This document shows positions 1-10,550 of a stretch of DNA of 64,000 bases, in pieces. The translations under genes and the position numbers were made by a program. Under the pieces are notes generated by a model, which did no database searches, was not told where the DNA came from, and saw nothing but the letters and a program-made list of their open reading frames with translations. This stretch comes from Phyllobacterium myrsinacearum (GTDB taxonomy: Bacteria > Pseudomonadota > Alphaproteobacteria > Rhizobiales > Rhizobiaceae): NCBI RefSeq assembly GCF_002980555.1, contig NZ_PVBT01000003.1, positions 62,001 through 126,000 of the forward strand, written 5' to 3'. Positions within the stretch are counted from its first letter, which is position 1. Every line of letters begins with the position of its first letter.

Positions 1-1211
1 ACGGAAAGCACAGGACCAAACACTTCTTCACGCGCCACCGCCATATCCGGCTGCACCGCCGAAAGAATGGTCGGGCTCATATACTGCCCGAGGCCCAAAT
101 CAAGCGGTGCACCGCCATGCGACAGCGCCGCACCGGCGGTTTCGGCATTGCGCACGTAGGTATCAATCTTGGCCAGATGTTCCGGGGTGATGATCGCGCC
201 GACCTTGGTTTCAGGGTTGAGCGGGTCACCCACTTTCACCTTGGCGGAAAGCTCCGCAACGCGGCGCGTTACTTCATCAGCAATGTCGCGATGCACGATC
301 AGCCGCGAACCGGCATTGCAGCATTCGCCCGCGTTGAAATAGGCGCCGAACACCGCCGCATCAATGAAATCATCGAGATTGGCATCCGGGAAAACAATCT
401 GCGGGTTTTTGCCGCCAAGCTCGAGCGAGACCTTTTTCAGCGTCTGGGCAGCATTGGCCATCGTCAGCTTGCCGACAAGGGTCGAGCCCGTGAACGAGAC
501 CATATCGACATCCGGATGGGTGGTCATCGGCGCGCCGACTTCCGCGCCCGTACCGGCAAGGATATTGACGACACCGGCGGGAACACCGGCTTCCATCAGG
601 ATTTCGCCGAGAACGAGCGTGGACCCCGAGGTCAGTTCTGACGGTTTTACAACAGCCGTGCAACCAGCCGCCAGGGCAAAGGGCAGTTTCTGGCTGACGA
701 TCAGGAACGGAAAGTTCCACGGCGTGATAATGGAGATGACGCCGATCGCCTCGCGCAGAACCACGCCCAGCGTGCCGTCGCCCAGCGTGTTGTAGCTTTC
801 CCCGTGCAGATCGCGGCCAAGCGCGGCGGCATAGCGCCAGATATCGACCGCACCACTCAGCTCGCCCTTGGCCTGCGAAATTGGTTTGCCGGATTCGATG
901 CAGTCGAGATAGGCAAGTTCGTCGGAACGGGCAGCAATCAGATCGGCGGCCTTGAGCAGGATATTCGAGCGCTCGGCACCGGTCATGCGCGACCAGGGAC
1001 CGTTGTCGAAGGCATTGCGGGCGGCATGGATGGCGCGCTCCGCGTCGGCTTTCGTGCCTGCCTGATAGCGCGAGACCACGACACCATGGCCGGGGCTCTT
1101 GCGCTCGATCACGCCGCCTTGCGCCCCATTGGTCCATTTGCCGTCGATCAGCATCTGGAATTCGCGCACCTTGAAATTATCGAGCGCCTGTGGCCGCATC
1201 AGAACCGTCAT
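1..1211 (-). CDS. Aldehyde dehydrogenase, NAD(P)-dependent (C-terminus cut by window edge)
   Basis: Oxidises an aldehyde to the acid with NAD(P)+. About 403 residues are visible of a family length near 490; the C-terminal end lies beyond the window. Reading the reverse strand from the ATG at 1211 shows the cofactor-pocket motif ITPWNFPF, the KPSE motif, the general-base glutamate in ELGGKNPQ and the catalytic cysteine in GECCNAGSR (about residue 297), then EEVFGPV. Its ATG shares one base with the TAA of the upstream enoyl-CoA hydratase gene, so translation is probably coupled. It is the last visible gene of the LacI-afr-CoA-transferase-hydratase operon. The substrate cannot be told from sequence. 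Confidence 0.93.
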   Translation of the reverse strand, partial: MTVLMRPQALDNFKVREFQMLIDGKWTNGAQGGVIERKSPGHGVVVSRYQAGTKADAERAIHAARNAFDNGPWSRMTGAERSNILLKAADLIAARSDELAYLDCIESGKPISQAKGELSGAVDIWRYAAALGRDLHGESYNTLGDGTLGVVLREAIGVISIITPWNFPFLIVSQKLPFALAAGCTAVVKPSELTSGSTLVLGEILMEAGVPAGVVNILAGTGAEVGAPMTTHPDVDMVSFTGSTLVGKLTMANAAQTLKKVSLELGGKNPQIVFPDANLDDFIDAAVFGAYFNAGECCNAGSRLIVHRDIADEVTRRVAELSAKVKVGDPLNPETKVGAIITPEHLAKIDTYVRNAETAGAALSHGGAPLDLGLGQYMSPTILSAVQPDMAVAREEVFGPVLS

Positions 1212-1990
1212 TACCATTCTCCCTTGAACACGGGCTCACGCTTTTCGGCAAAGGCCGAAACACCTTCTTTCAGGTCCGCTGTTTTGGCGACGAGGATCGA
1301 GCCGAGGGCTTCGACCGCCGTGCCATTGTCTTCGCCGTTAGCCGACGCAATCATCAGTTTCGCCACTTCCTCCGCAGCCGGGCCGCGCCTGGCGATCCGC
1401 TCGGCATAGGCCTGCGCCGCGGTGACGGCAGCGCCGGTTTCCACGACGTGATCGACGATCCCAAGCGAGGCCGCTTCAGTCGCGCTGAAGGTTTCGCCGC
1501 CCAGCGCCATGCGGCGCACGGCCTGCGCACCAAACCGGCGGACAAGCCGCTGCGTTCCCGACCAGCCTGGCACCATGCCGAGGCCGGTCTCCGGCAGACC
1601 GATGCGGATATGCGTCTCGGCAATGCGGATATCGGCAGCAGCCGCCAGCTCCAGCCCGCCGCCCAGCGCATGACCGTTGAGCGCGGCGATCAACGGCACG
1701 CGCAACGTCGCCAGACGCTCGAAGACGCGGTGCCCGAAGCGGACCCAGGCATGGCCGAATTCATTCGGCGTCATCGCCGCCCAGGCCTTGATATCGCCGC
1801 CTGCGGAAAAGGCCTTGCCGGCGCCGGTGAGGATGGCGGCGCGAATATCGGCATTGGCCTCCAATTCGTCACACGCGGCGGAGAGTTCCTTCAACATATC
1901 GATGTCAAAAGCATTGAGTTTTTCCGGGCGCGACACGGTGATGGTTGCGACAGGCCCGTTAACGTCAACCGTAATGCGGGGCTCAGCCAT
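1211..1990 (-). CDS. Enoyl-CoA hydratase/isomerase (crotonase) family protein
   Basis: A 259-residue crotonase-fold protein of normal length. Oxyanion-hole elements are visible at residues 61-66 (FSAGGD) and 106-112 (GHALGGG). Both acidic residues of true hydratases are kept: Glu114 in GGLELA and Glu134 in LPETGLGMVPG. It should therefore be able to hydrate a 2-enoyl-CoA or run a related CoA-ester reaction. The start overlaps the end of the CoA-transferase gene by 8 bp, and the stop touches the start of the aldehyde dehydrogenase gene. This suggests a CoA-linked catabolic step after the transferase has activated the acid. The exact acyl substrate is unknown. Confidence 0.9.
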   Translation of the reverse strand: MAEPRITVDVNGPVATITVSRPEKLNAFDIDMLKELSAACDELEANADIRAAILTGAGKAFSAGGDIKAWAAMTPNEFGHAWVRFGHRVFERLATLRVPLIAALNGHALGGGLELAAAADIRIAETHIRIGLPETGLGMVPGWSGTQRLVRRFGAQAVRRMALGGETFSATEAASLGIVDHVVETGAAVTAAQAYAERIARRGPAAEEVAKLMIASANGEDNGTAVEALGSILVAKTADLKEGVSAFAEKREPVFKGEW

Positions 1991-3584
1991 GGAGCGTCCT
2001 TTCCGGTTTCTGCGGCAGCTTCAGGCCGAACGGTCCTTCGGCAAAGAGCTCTGCTGCCATCAGTTTCAGATCGCCGGCAACGATCAGCGGGAATTCCGAC
2101 TGATCGAGAATCTGGGTCTGGAGATCGACACCCGGCGCGATCTCGGTCAGCACGATGCCTTCCGGGCGAAGGACCATGACGCAGCGCTCGGTGACATAGG
2201 TGATGTCCTGCCCCTGTTCCACGGCGCGGCGGCCAGAGAAGGTGACGTGCTCGACTTCGTTGACCAGCTTCTGCAGCTTGCCTTCCCTTTCGATGACCAG
2301 CCTGCCATCGGCCACATGCACCTTGGCACCGGCATTGAACATGCCGGAGAAGACGATCTTGCGGGCCCGCGCGGTGATATCGACGAAACCGCCGGCACCG
2401 GCCGTCACATGCGGGCGGAAGCTGAGCTTGGACACGTTGACGGAGCCGGACTTGTCGATCTCGAGGAAGGACAATAGCGAGGCATCAAAGCCCGCCCCCT
2501 GGAAGTAGGTGAACTGATGCGGCGACGGCACGAAGGCCTCGGCGTTGGAGGCGCAGCCGAAGGCAAAGTCGAGAAGCGGGATGCCGCCGACCGGCCCCTG
2601 TTCGATCACCCACGTCACCGCGCCATGCAGGCCCTCTTCGAGCAGGATGCGCGGGACATTGGCGGAAATGCCGAAACCGAGATTGACCGCGCTGCCTGCC
2701 TCAAGCTCCGTCGCGACACGGCGGGCAATCACCTTCTGGATATTGAAATCCGGCAGAGCGAAATCGTCAAGCGGATGGAAGATCTCACCTGAGATGGCCG
2801 GGTCGTAAACGGTCTGTGTTGTCTGCTTCTGGTCGGGGTCGACGACGACATAATCAACCAGAATGCCGGGAACGCGCACGTCATGCGGTTTGAGCGAACC
2901 GCTCTTGGTGATGCGCTTGACCTGCGCAATGACGATGCCGCCATTGTTGCGCGCGGCCAAAGCCTGATCGAAGCCGCCGAGGTATGCGCCTTCATGTTCA
3001 TAGGTCAGGTTGCCGCGCTCATCGGCCGTGGTCGCACGGATGATGGCGACTTGCGGGATGACCGGCTTGAAGAACAGCCATTCCTCCCCGTCGAACTCGA
3101 TCTTGCGGACCACCGGCTCGCGGGCGGCCGAAGCGTTCATGGCGCAACCCTGGCGGTCCGGGTCGACGAATGTATCGAGCCCGACCTTGGTCAGAACGCC
3201 CGGACGCTTGGCCGCCGCCTCGCGGTGCATGTCGAACAGGATGCCGGAGGGAATATTGTAGGCGGCCACTTCGTCATTGCCGATCATCTGCCAGATCAGC
3301 GGCGGTTCGGCACTCGATGGCCCGGAGGGATAGGAACCGCCGAGAATGCGCTTGAGCAGCCCCTTCCTGGCGATGTAATCGATGCCTTTGATGCCGCTCA
3401 TGTCACCCGCCGCAATGGGATGCAGCGTGGTCAGATCGCGCGGATGGCCCGTCGCATCGAAACGCGCGCCGATGGCTTTCAGCATCAGATCGGGACAGCC
3501 AAGGCCGCTTGACGACGAGACGGAAACAATCGCTGCGTCGGGGATGAGGTTTGCCGCCTCTTCAGGGGTTATGTGCTTGCTCAT
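1983..3584 (-). CDS. Acyl-CoA:acetate/3-ketoacid CoA-transferase (fused alpha-beta subunits, YdiF-like)
   Basis: A 533-residue class I CoA-transferase with both subunit-like halves in one chain, the usual size for the YdiF/propionate CoA-transferase group. The catalytic glutamate, which forms a glutamyl-CoA thioester, is Glu328 in VIEQGPVGGIP. The N-terminal half carries a glycine-rich stretch with GSYPSGPS near residue 83. It lies 18 bp after the afr homologue and overlaps the hydratase gene, so it belongs to the same operon. Its likely role is to activate a carboxylate made in the pathway using acetyl-CoA or another donor. The partner acid is not identifiable. Confidence 0.9.
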   Translation of the reverse strand: MSKHITPEEAANLIPDAAIVSVSSSSGLGCPDLMLKAIGARFDATGHPRDLTTLHPIAAGDMSGIKGIDYIARKGLLKRILGGSYPSGPSSAEPPLIWQMIGNDEVAAYNIPSGILFDMHREAAAKRPGVLTKVGLDTFVDPDRQGCAMNASAAREPVVRKIEFDGEEWLFFKPVIPQVAIIRATTADERGNLTYEHEGAYLGGFDQALAARNNGGIVIAQVKRITKSGSLKPHDVRVPGILVDYVVVDPDQKQTTQTVYDPAISGEIFHPLDDFALPDFNIQKVIARRVATELEAGSAVNLGFGISANVPRILLEEGLHGAVTWVIEQGPVGGIPLLDFAFGCASNAEAFVPSPHQFTYFQGAGFDASLLSFLEIDKSGSVNVSKLSFRPHVTAGAGGFVDITARARKIVFSGMFNAGAKVHVADGRLVIEREGKLQKLVNEVEHVTFSGRRAVEQGQDITYVTERCVMVLRPEGIVLTEIAPGVDLQTQILDQSEFPLIVAGDLKLMAAELFAEGPFGLKLPQKPERTLHG

Positions 3585-3602
3585 GCTTGAACGCCGTTTT
3601 CT

Positions 3603-5644
<2,042 letters not shown>

Positions 5645-5676
5645 GGTCTTCCTCCACAGTCAGATAGTGGATATAA

Positions 5677-5690
5677 TTGGAACGTTCCAA
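5677..5690. promoter_or_regulatory. LacI-type operator 1 (before the lacI-afr operon)
   Basis: Perfect 14-bp palindrome TTGGAACGTTCCAA with the central CG step typical of LacI-family operators. Its centre is about 39 bp upstream of the lacI start codon, suited to autorepression. An identical copy lies 170 bp away. Binding is inferred. Confidence 0.72.
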
Positions 5691-5846
5691 ATATGTCAAG
5701 CAGGAAAAATCAGAGGCGATCACTGTGCGACACCGGAATGACCGGAAAGCCATGATTACAGTGAAGTTTTGCTCATTTTCACTCTCTCGATCGGTGATTT
5801 TCTATTTTGTGACTGCGCAAAGCCTTGGATTTTTCCCTCTTGTTTT

Positions 5847-5860
5847 TTGGAACGTTCCAA
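5847..5860. promoter_or_regulatory. LacI-type operator 2 (before the DUF993 gene)
   Basis: Second exact copy of TTGGAACGTTCCAA, centred about 41 bp upstream of the DUF993 ATG at 5895. The near-mirror placement relative to operator 1 suggests one repressor controls both promoters and may loop the 170 bp between them. Confidence 0.72.
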
Positions 5861-5894
5861 ATTACAAAGCCCTCACATGACCGGGAGCGCCAAG

Positions 5895-7058
5895 ATGAGC
5901 CTAGTTCTGAACCTGCCCGCCGCCGACGGCACACTTTCAGCCTACCGCCTTTCGGGCGAACCAACGGCACGGCCGGATGCTCCGCCATCCTTCAGCCGTA
6001 TCGCCTATGCGGCCGCCCATGTGGTGTCCGACCCGCGCCGGGACAGCGCCCCCTGGGGAGCGCCCGCCATCGACTGGGATGCCACGATGGCCTTTCGCCA
6101 TCACCTCTGGTCACTCGGATTCAAGATCGCCGAAGCCATGGACACCGCCCAGCGCGGCATGGGCCTGGACTGGGCCGGTGCGCAGGAACTGATCCGCCGT
6201 TCGCTCGCCGAGGCTCGTAGCGTGCCGGGCGCGGACCTTGCCTGCGGTGCCGGGACCGACCAGCTGGCGCCGGAAAACACCCGCAGCCTCGCAGATGTCA
6301 TCGCCGCCTATGAAACACAGATCGGCTTTGTCGAGGCTGAGGGCGGCCGGGCCGTGATGATGGCCAGCCGGGCACTGGCCAGTGCGGCAAAATCCCCGGA
6401 TGACTACCGTGCCGTCTATGGCGAGATCCTGCGCCAGACCCGCAACAAGGTCGTCCTGCACTGGCTTGGCGACATGTTCGATCCGCAGCTTGCCGGTTAC
6501 TGGGGCTCCCACGACTTCGAACATGCCCTGGAAACCGTGCTTGCCATCATCGATGACAACAGGGACAAAGTCGAAGGCATCAAGATTTCGCTGCTCGACA
6601 ACACAAGGGAGATTGCACTGCGCAACCGGCTGCCCGAGGGCGTCCTGTGCTTCACCGGCGACGATTTCAACTATGCCGAACTGATCGAGGGCGACGGCGC
6701 ACGGTACAGCCATGCCCTGCTCGGCATTTTCGACGCGGTCGCGCCGCAGGCCTCCAAAGCGCTGGCGCTGCTGGCAAAGGGCGAGACGACGGCCTTTCGC
6801 GCCGTGATCGAACCGACCGTGCCGCTGTCCCGCAAAATCTTCGAAGCCCCGACGCAGTATTACAAGGCAGGGGTGGTTTTTCTGGCCTGGCTCAATGGTC
6901 ACCAGAGCCATTTCACCATGCCCGCCGGCATGCAATCGGCACGCGGCATCGTTCACTATGCCGATATTTTCCGGCTTGCCGATCAGGCTGATGTTCTCGA
7001 CAGGCCGGACCTTGCCGCACACCGCATGAAGAGCCTGCTTCAACTCTACGGTCTCTGA
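5895..7058 (+). CDS. DUF993 family protein (dihydrodipicolinate synthase-like aldolase fold)
   Basis: A 387-residue protein that I place in the DUF993 family, related to class I dihydrodipicolinate synthase/N-acetylneuraminate-lyase-type aldolases. The motif GIKISLLDN puts Lys230 where the Schiff-base lysine would sit in that fold. No reaction is established that I know of. I chose the ATG at 5895 because GGGAG lies 7 nt before it, and because longer starts would place the operator at 5847-5860 inside the coding region. It is divergent from lacI-afr and shares its operator. An aldolase/lyase step in the same pathway is plausible inference. Confidence 0.8.
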   Translation: MSLVLNLPAADGTLSAYRLSGEPTARPDAPPSFSRIAYAAAHVVSDPRRDSAPWGAPAIDWDATMAFRHHLWSLGFKIAEAMDTAQRGMGLDWAGAQELIRRSLAEARSVPGADLACGAGTDQLAPENTRSLADVIAAYETQIGFVEAEGGRAVMMASRALASAAKSPDDYRAVYGEILRQTRNKVVLHWLGDMFDPQLAGYWGSHDFEHALETVLAIIDDNRDKVEGIKISLLDNTREIALRNRLPEGVLCFTGDDFNYAELIEGDGARYSHALLGIFDAVAPQASKALALLAKGETTAFRAVIEPTVPLSRKIFEAPTQYYKAGVVFLAWLNGHQSHFTMPAGMQSARGIVHYADIFRLADQADVLDRPDLAAHRMKSLLQLYGL

Positions 7059-7145
7059 CAGCCGGCTTCTGCTTGAGCCCTCTTGATCCCGCGAGCGGGC
7101 CGGGCGATTGTCCGTGCCGACTCGCTCCATCATTCGGGATTCCCC

Positions 7146-7763
7146 ATGAAGCTGCTTTATCAGACCCACTCGCCCTACGCCCGCAAGATACTGGTCGCCA
7201 TGCACGAAATCGGTCTGGCGGACAGGGTCGAGGTCATTCACCACGAGACCAGCCCGACCCGGCGCAATGAGGCGGTCTATGCGCTCAACCCGCTGGGAAA
7301 GGTCCCGGTGCTGATCGGCGAGGACGGCTTTGCGCTCTTCGATTCAGTTGCCATCGCGGACTATCTCAGCACCCTCCCCGGTGGCTCCATACTCATACCG
7401 TCAGGCGGGAATGCACGCTGGGAAACACTGCGCCTGCAGGCGGCGGCGCAGGGCATTGCCGATTCCGGCATCGTGGTGCGCTGGGAAACCGAGCGGCGGC
7501 CGGAGCCTTTGCGCTGGCCGGCCATGCGCGATGCCCAGTTGCAGAAAATCATCGCGGCTTGCGATTTTGCCGAGAACGAAGCATCCCTCGAAGGCCTGCC
7601 GCGCATCGGCGAGATCGCCTTGGCGACAACGCTCGACTGGATCGCGTTTCGCAACGTCTATCCGTTTGCCGAGGGACGCCCGCGCCTTGCCGCATGGTAT
7701 GCCGGCTATTGCCAGCGTCCGTCGATGCAGGCGACCGCCTTTTCCGGCGAAACGCACGATTGA
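7146..7763 (+). CDS. Glutathione S-transferase family protein
   Basis: A 205-residue GST-like protein. The N-terminal thioredoxin-fold half has the SPYARKI motif at residues 8-14, whose serine is the usual thiol-activating position. NPLGKVPVLI follows with the cis-proline, then DSVAIADYL, which corresponds to the glutathione gamma-glutamyl site. The C-terminal helical half is present and the length is normal. The start ATGAAGCTG fits the fold; longer in-frame extensions have no family match. It lies 87 bp after the DUF993 gene on the same strand and may be co-transcribed. Detoxification or an isomerisation/thiolysis role is open. Confidence 0.85.
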   Translation: MKLLYQTHSPYARKILVAMHEIGLADRVEVIHHETSPTRRNEAVYALNPLGKVPVLIGEDGFALFDSVAIADYLSTLPGGSILIPSGGNARWETLRLQAAAQGIADSGIVVRWETERRPEPLRWPAMRDAQLQKIIAACDFAENEASLEGLPRIGEIALATTLDWIAFRNVYPFAEGRPRLAAWYAGYCQRPSMQATAFSGETHD

Positions 7764-7786
7764 GACGGCGGTGAAACACCGTCTCC
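7763..7786 (+). terminator. Possible weak hairpin terminator after the GST gene
   Basis: GAGAC pairs with GTCTC around an inner GGTG/CACC stem with an AAA loop, immediately after the GST stop. There is no U-tract, so termination is uncertain. Confidence 0.3.
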
Positions 7787-7863
7787 TCCAGGCCAATGCG
7801 GCGAGCGGTAGCCTGCGCCGTTGAATCCGATAGCTATTTGCACAAGCATCCAGTATTGAATAA

Positions 7864-7917
7864 TCCGTGGTGATTTGGCCGGCCGGCTTGCAGCCACGTT
7901 AAAAAACTCGCTAAAGG
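7864..7917 (+). promoter_or_regulatory. SAM-II riboswitch aptamer controlling metA
   Basis: The leader carries the conserved SAM-II core: CCGTGGTGATTTGGCCGG, the complementary AGCCACG that closes the first helix, and the downstream TCGCTAAA that forms the pseudoknot. It ends about 50 nt before the metA ATG. SAM-II riboswitches are known upstream of metA and other methionine genes in alphaproteobacteria; binding S-adenosylmethionine lowers expression, probably by sequestering the ribosome site. The family and placement agree with the first described examples. Confidence 0.93.
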
Positions 7918-7965
7918 GCCGCGTGCGGACCGGAAGCGATCTATTGGCTTTTTTTGGTGACCGTG

Positions 7966-8889
7966 ATGCCTATCAAGATTCCTGATAAACTGCCCGCTTT
8001 CGACACTTTGGTCAGCGAAGGCGTACGCGTGATGACGGAAGCCGTGGCTATCCGTCAGGATATCCGCCCGCTCCAGATCGGGCTGCTGAACCTGATGCCC
8101 AACAAGATCAAGACAGAATTACAGATCGCGCGCCTGCTTGGCGCTTCGCCGCTGCAGATCGAACTTTCACTGGTGACCGTCGGCAGCTACAAGCCGAAGA
8201 ATACGCCCGAAGACCATCTCAGCGCCTTTTATGAAACGTGGGAAAAGGCGCAGCATCGCACGTTCGACGGTTTCATCATTACCGGAACCCCCGTCGAGAC
8301 AATCCCGTTCGAGGATGTCAGCTATTGGCCGGAAATGCGCGATATTCTGGAATGGACGCAAACCAACGTCCATTCGACGATGAACGTCTGCTGGGGCGCG
8401 ATGGCGGCGCTTCATCATTTCCACGGCGTGCCGAAGCATCCGCTTGGCGAAAAAGCATTCGGTGTCTACCGCCAGAGAATCCTGAAGACAGCGTCGCCCT
8501 ATCTCAACGGCTTTTCCGACGATTTCAGCATTCCGGTATCACGCTGGGCCGAAGTGCGGCCGGCGGACATTCTTGCGCGGCCGGAACTGACGCTGCTGGC
8601 GCATTCGGAGGAGAAGGGAGCCTGCATTGTCGAAGATCCGCGATACCGCCGCCTTTATGTGCTCGACCATCTCGAATATGATTCCAGTTCCCTGGCCGAT
8701 GAGTATTTCCGCGATGTTCAGGCGGGGGTGCCGATCAACCTGCCGTTCAACTATTTCCCCGATGACGACACATCGAGGCCGCCGCCCAATCGCTGGCGCT
8801 CGCATGCGCATCTGCTTCTGTCCAACTGGATAAACGAGATTTATCAGACGACGCCCTTCGATATCGGTTCAATCGGAAAATCCAGATAG
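7966..8889 (+). CDS. metA: Homoserine O-acyltransferase MetA; residue 111 predicts acetyl-CoA use
   Basis: A 307-residue MetA-family enzyme that acylates L-homoserine, the first committed step of methionine synthesis. From the ATG at 7966 the numbering matches the E. coli enzyme: catalytic Cys142 in NVCWGAM, His235 and Glu237 in LDHLEY. Position 111 is Glu in GTPVETIPF, where succinyltransferases have Gly. In characterised MetA enzymes Glu111 goes with acetyl-CoA preference, so homoserine O-acetyltransferase (often written MetAA) is the better prediction. An in-frame TTG at 7954 is rejected because the protein normally begins MPIK. A SAM-II riboswitch precedes it. Confidence 0.96.
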   Translation: MPIKIPDKLPAFDTLVSEGVRVMTEAVAIRQDIRPLQIGLLNLMPNKIKTELQIARLLGASPLQIELSLVTVGSYKPKNTPEDHLSAFYETWEKAQHRTFDGFIITGTPVETIPFEDVSYWPEMRDILEWTQTNVHSTMNVCWGAMAALHHFHGVPKHPLGEKAFGVYRQRILKTASPYLNGFSDDFSIPVSRWAEVRPADILARPELTLLAHSEEKGACIVEDPRYRRLYVLDHLEYDSSSLADEYFRDVQAGVPINLPFNYFPDDDTSRPPPNRWRSHAHLLLSNWINEIYQTTPFDIGSIGKSR

Positions 8890-8920
8890 ACGAACGAAGG
8901 GCCAGCCCGGCTGCCGGCTT

Positions 8921-10438
8921 CTACTGCGATGGGCGCTGGACGGTTTGGGCCATGAAGGTTTCGAGGGCTTCAGCCTGGGCGTCGGTGACATGCAGGCCGA
9001 TCTTGGTGCGCCGCCACAACACGTCCTGTGCGGTCATCGCCCATTCCTGCGCGATGAGGTAGCGCACCTCCGCCGCATAAAGATCCCAGCCAAAATGCTG
9101 GCCGAGATCGGCGGATGCGGCCGCCGTGCCCAGGAGCACCCAGGCCCGCGTGCCGTAGAGCCGTACGAGCCGGTAGGCATGGCGCGGCTCGAGGAAGGGA
9201 TAATCGGCTTTGAGCCGCTGCAGCTGCGCCGCAAAGCCGTCGGCCGGGAAATCCCCGCCCGGCAGCGTGCCGGTCGCCGTCCATGGCTTGCCCCTGGCCC
9301 CGAGTTTTTCCTCGATCTTCTCCAGCATGTGCTCCGCCAGCCGCCGGTAGGTGGTGATCTTGCCGCCGAAAATGTTCATCAGCGGCGCCAGACCCTCCGG
9401 CGCATCGCTTTTCAGCACATAGTCGCGCGTTGCCTCCTGCGCCTTCGAGGCCCCGTCATCATAGAGCGGGCGCACCCCCGAATAGCTCCACACCACATCG
9501 GCGCGCTGCACCGGCGCGGCAAAATATTCGCTGGCCGCCGCGCACAGATAATCGGTCTCCGCAGCGGTGATCGCCACCTTGGCCGGATCGCCGTGATAAT
9601 CCTGGTCCGTCGTGCCGATCAGCGTGAATTCCTGCTCATAGGGAATGGCAAAGATGATGCGCCCGTCGGTGTTCTGGAAGAAATAGGCGCGCGGATCGTC
9701 GAACTTCTTGCGCACCACGATGTGGCTGCCCTGCACCAGGCGCACATTGTGCGCCGTCTTCAGCCCGGCCACGCCGGTCAGGACCTCGTCCACCCAGGGA
9801 CCGGCCGCATTGACCACGAGCCGCGCCCGCACCGTCTCCACCGCCCCCGTCAGGGTATCCTCAACCTGCAGCGTCCAGCCATCGGCATCGCGCCGCGCCG
9901 CCGTCACCTTGCTGCGGGTGCGGATCAGCGCGCCGCGGTCGGCCGCATCGCGCGCATTGAGCGCCACCAGCCGCGCATCATTGACCCAGCAGTCGGAATA
10001 TTCGAATGCCCGCGTATAGAGCGACTTCAGCGGCCTGGCCGCCGCATCGCGCGTCATGTCGAGCGTGCGCGTCGCCGGCAGCTTCCTGCGCCCGCCAATG
10101 TGATCGTAGAGGAACAGGCCCAGCCGCAGCAGCCAGGCCGGGCGCAGCCCCGCATGGTGCGGCAGCACGAAGCGCAGCGGCCAGATGATGTGCGGCGCCG
10201 CCGCCCACAGCACCTCGCGCTCCATCAGCGCCTCGCGCACCAGGCGGAACTCGTAATATTCCAGATAGCGCAGCCCGCCATGGATCAGCTTGGTGGAGGC
10301 CGACGAGGTGCCGCTGGCCAGGTCGTTCATCTCGGCCAGACACACGCTGTAGCCGCGCCCCGCCGCATCGCGGGCAATGCCGCAGCCATTGATGCCGCCG
10401 CCAATCACGAAAATGTCGTAGATCCCGTCCTGTGCCAC
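8921..10438 (-). CDS. glpD: Aerobic glycerol-3-phosphate dehydrogenase
   Basis: A 505-residue membrane-associated FAD enzyme that oxidises sn-glycerol 3-phosphate to dihydroxyacetone phosphate and passes electrons to quinone. The FAD-binding motif FVIGGGINGCGIARDAAGRG lies at residues 10-29, and SSASTKLIHGGLRYLE, a family hallmark, follows. The start is GTG: upstream codons run into a stop, and AGGGAG lies 7 nt before it at 10446-10451. The regulator gene lies 112 bp upstream on the same strand. Tandem CGAAA repeats in that gap suggest control by the DeoR-type regulator. Confidence 0.96.
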   Translation of the reverse strand: MAQDGIYDIFVIGGGINGCGIARDAAGRGYSVCLAEMNDLASGTSSASTKLIHGGLRYLEYYEFRLVREALMEREVLWAAAPHIIWPLRFVLPHHAGLRPAWLLRLGLFLYDHIGGRRKLPATRTLDMTRDAAARPLKSLYTRAFEYSDCWVNDARLVALNARDAADRGALIRTRSKVTAARRDADGWTLQVEDTLTGAVETVRARLVVNAAGPWVDEVLTGVAGLKTAHNVRLVQGSHIVVRKKFDDPRAYFFQNTDGRIIFAIPYEQEFTLIGTTDQDYHGDPAKVAITAAETDYLCAAASEYFAAPVQRADVVWSYSGVRPLYDDGASKAQEATRDYVLKSDAPEGLAPLMNIFGGKITTYRRLAEHMLEKIEEKLGARGKPWTATGTLPGGDFPADGFAAQLQRLKADYPFLEPRHAYRLVRLYGTRAWVLLGTAAASADLGQHFGWDLYAAEVRYLIAQEWAMTAQDVLWRRTKIGLHVTDAQAEALETFMAQTVQRPSQ

Positions 10439-10488
10439 CGCTCATCTCCCTGTCCGCAACCATCGCCCGTGCCAATACAGCACCACCG

Positions 10489-10516
10489 CGAAACAAATAC
10501 GAAACCAAAAGGAAAT
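10489..10516. promoter_or_regulatory. Tandem CGAAA direct repeats before glpD (candidate DeoR/GlpR operator)
   Basis: CGAAAC at 10489, CGAAAC at 10500 and GGAAAT at 10511 recur every 11 bp, one helical turn. In-phase short direct repeats are a usual form of DeoR-family operators. They lie about 50 bp before the glpD start codon. Confidence 0.5.
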
Positions 10517-10550
10517 ATAACGCGCATCAATCCCACCGGCAAGCGGCGAT

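Noticed and set aside
370-1137. Minus-strand frame of 255 codons at the left edge
   Set aside because: It is a wrong frame of the aldehyde dehydrogenase; the true frame has no stop before the window edge and shows all family motifs.
7954-7965. TTG start extending MetA by four residues
   Set aside because: From the ATG at 7966 the residue numbers of the active site match E. coli MetA exactly and the protein begins MPIK as in the family.
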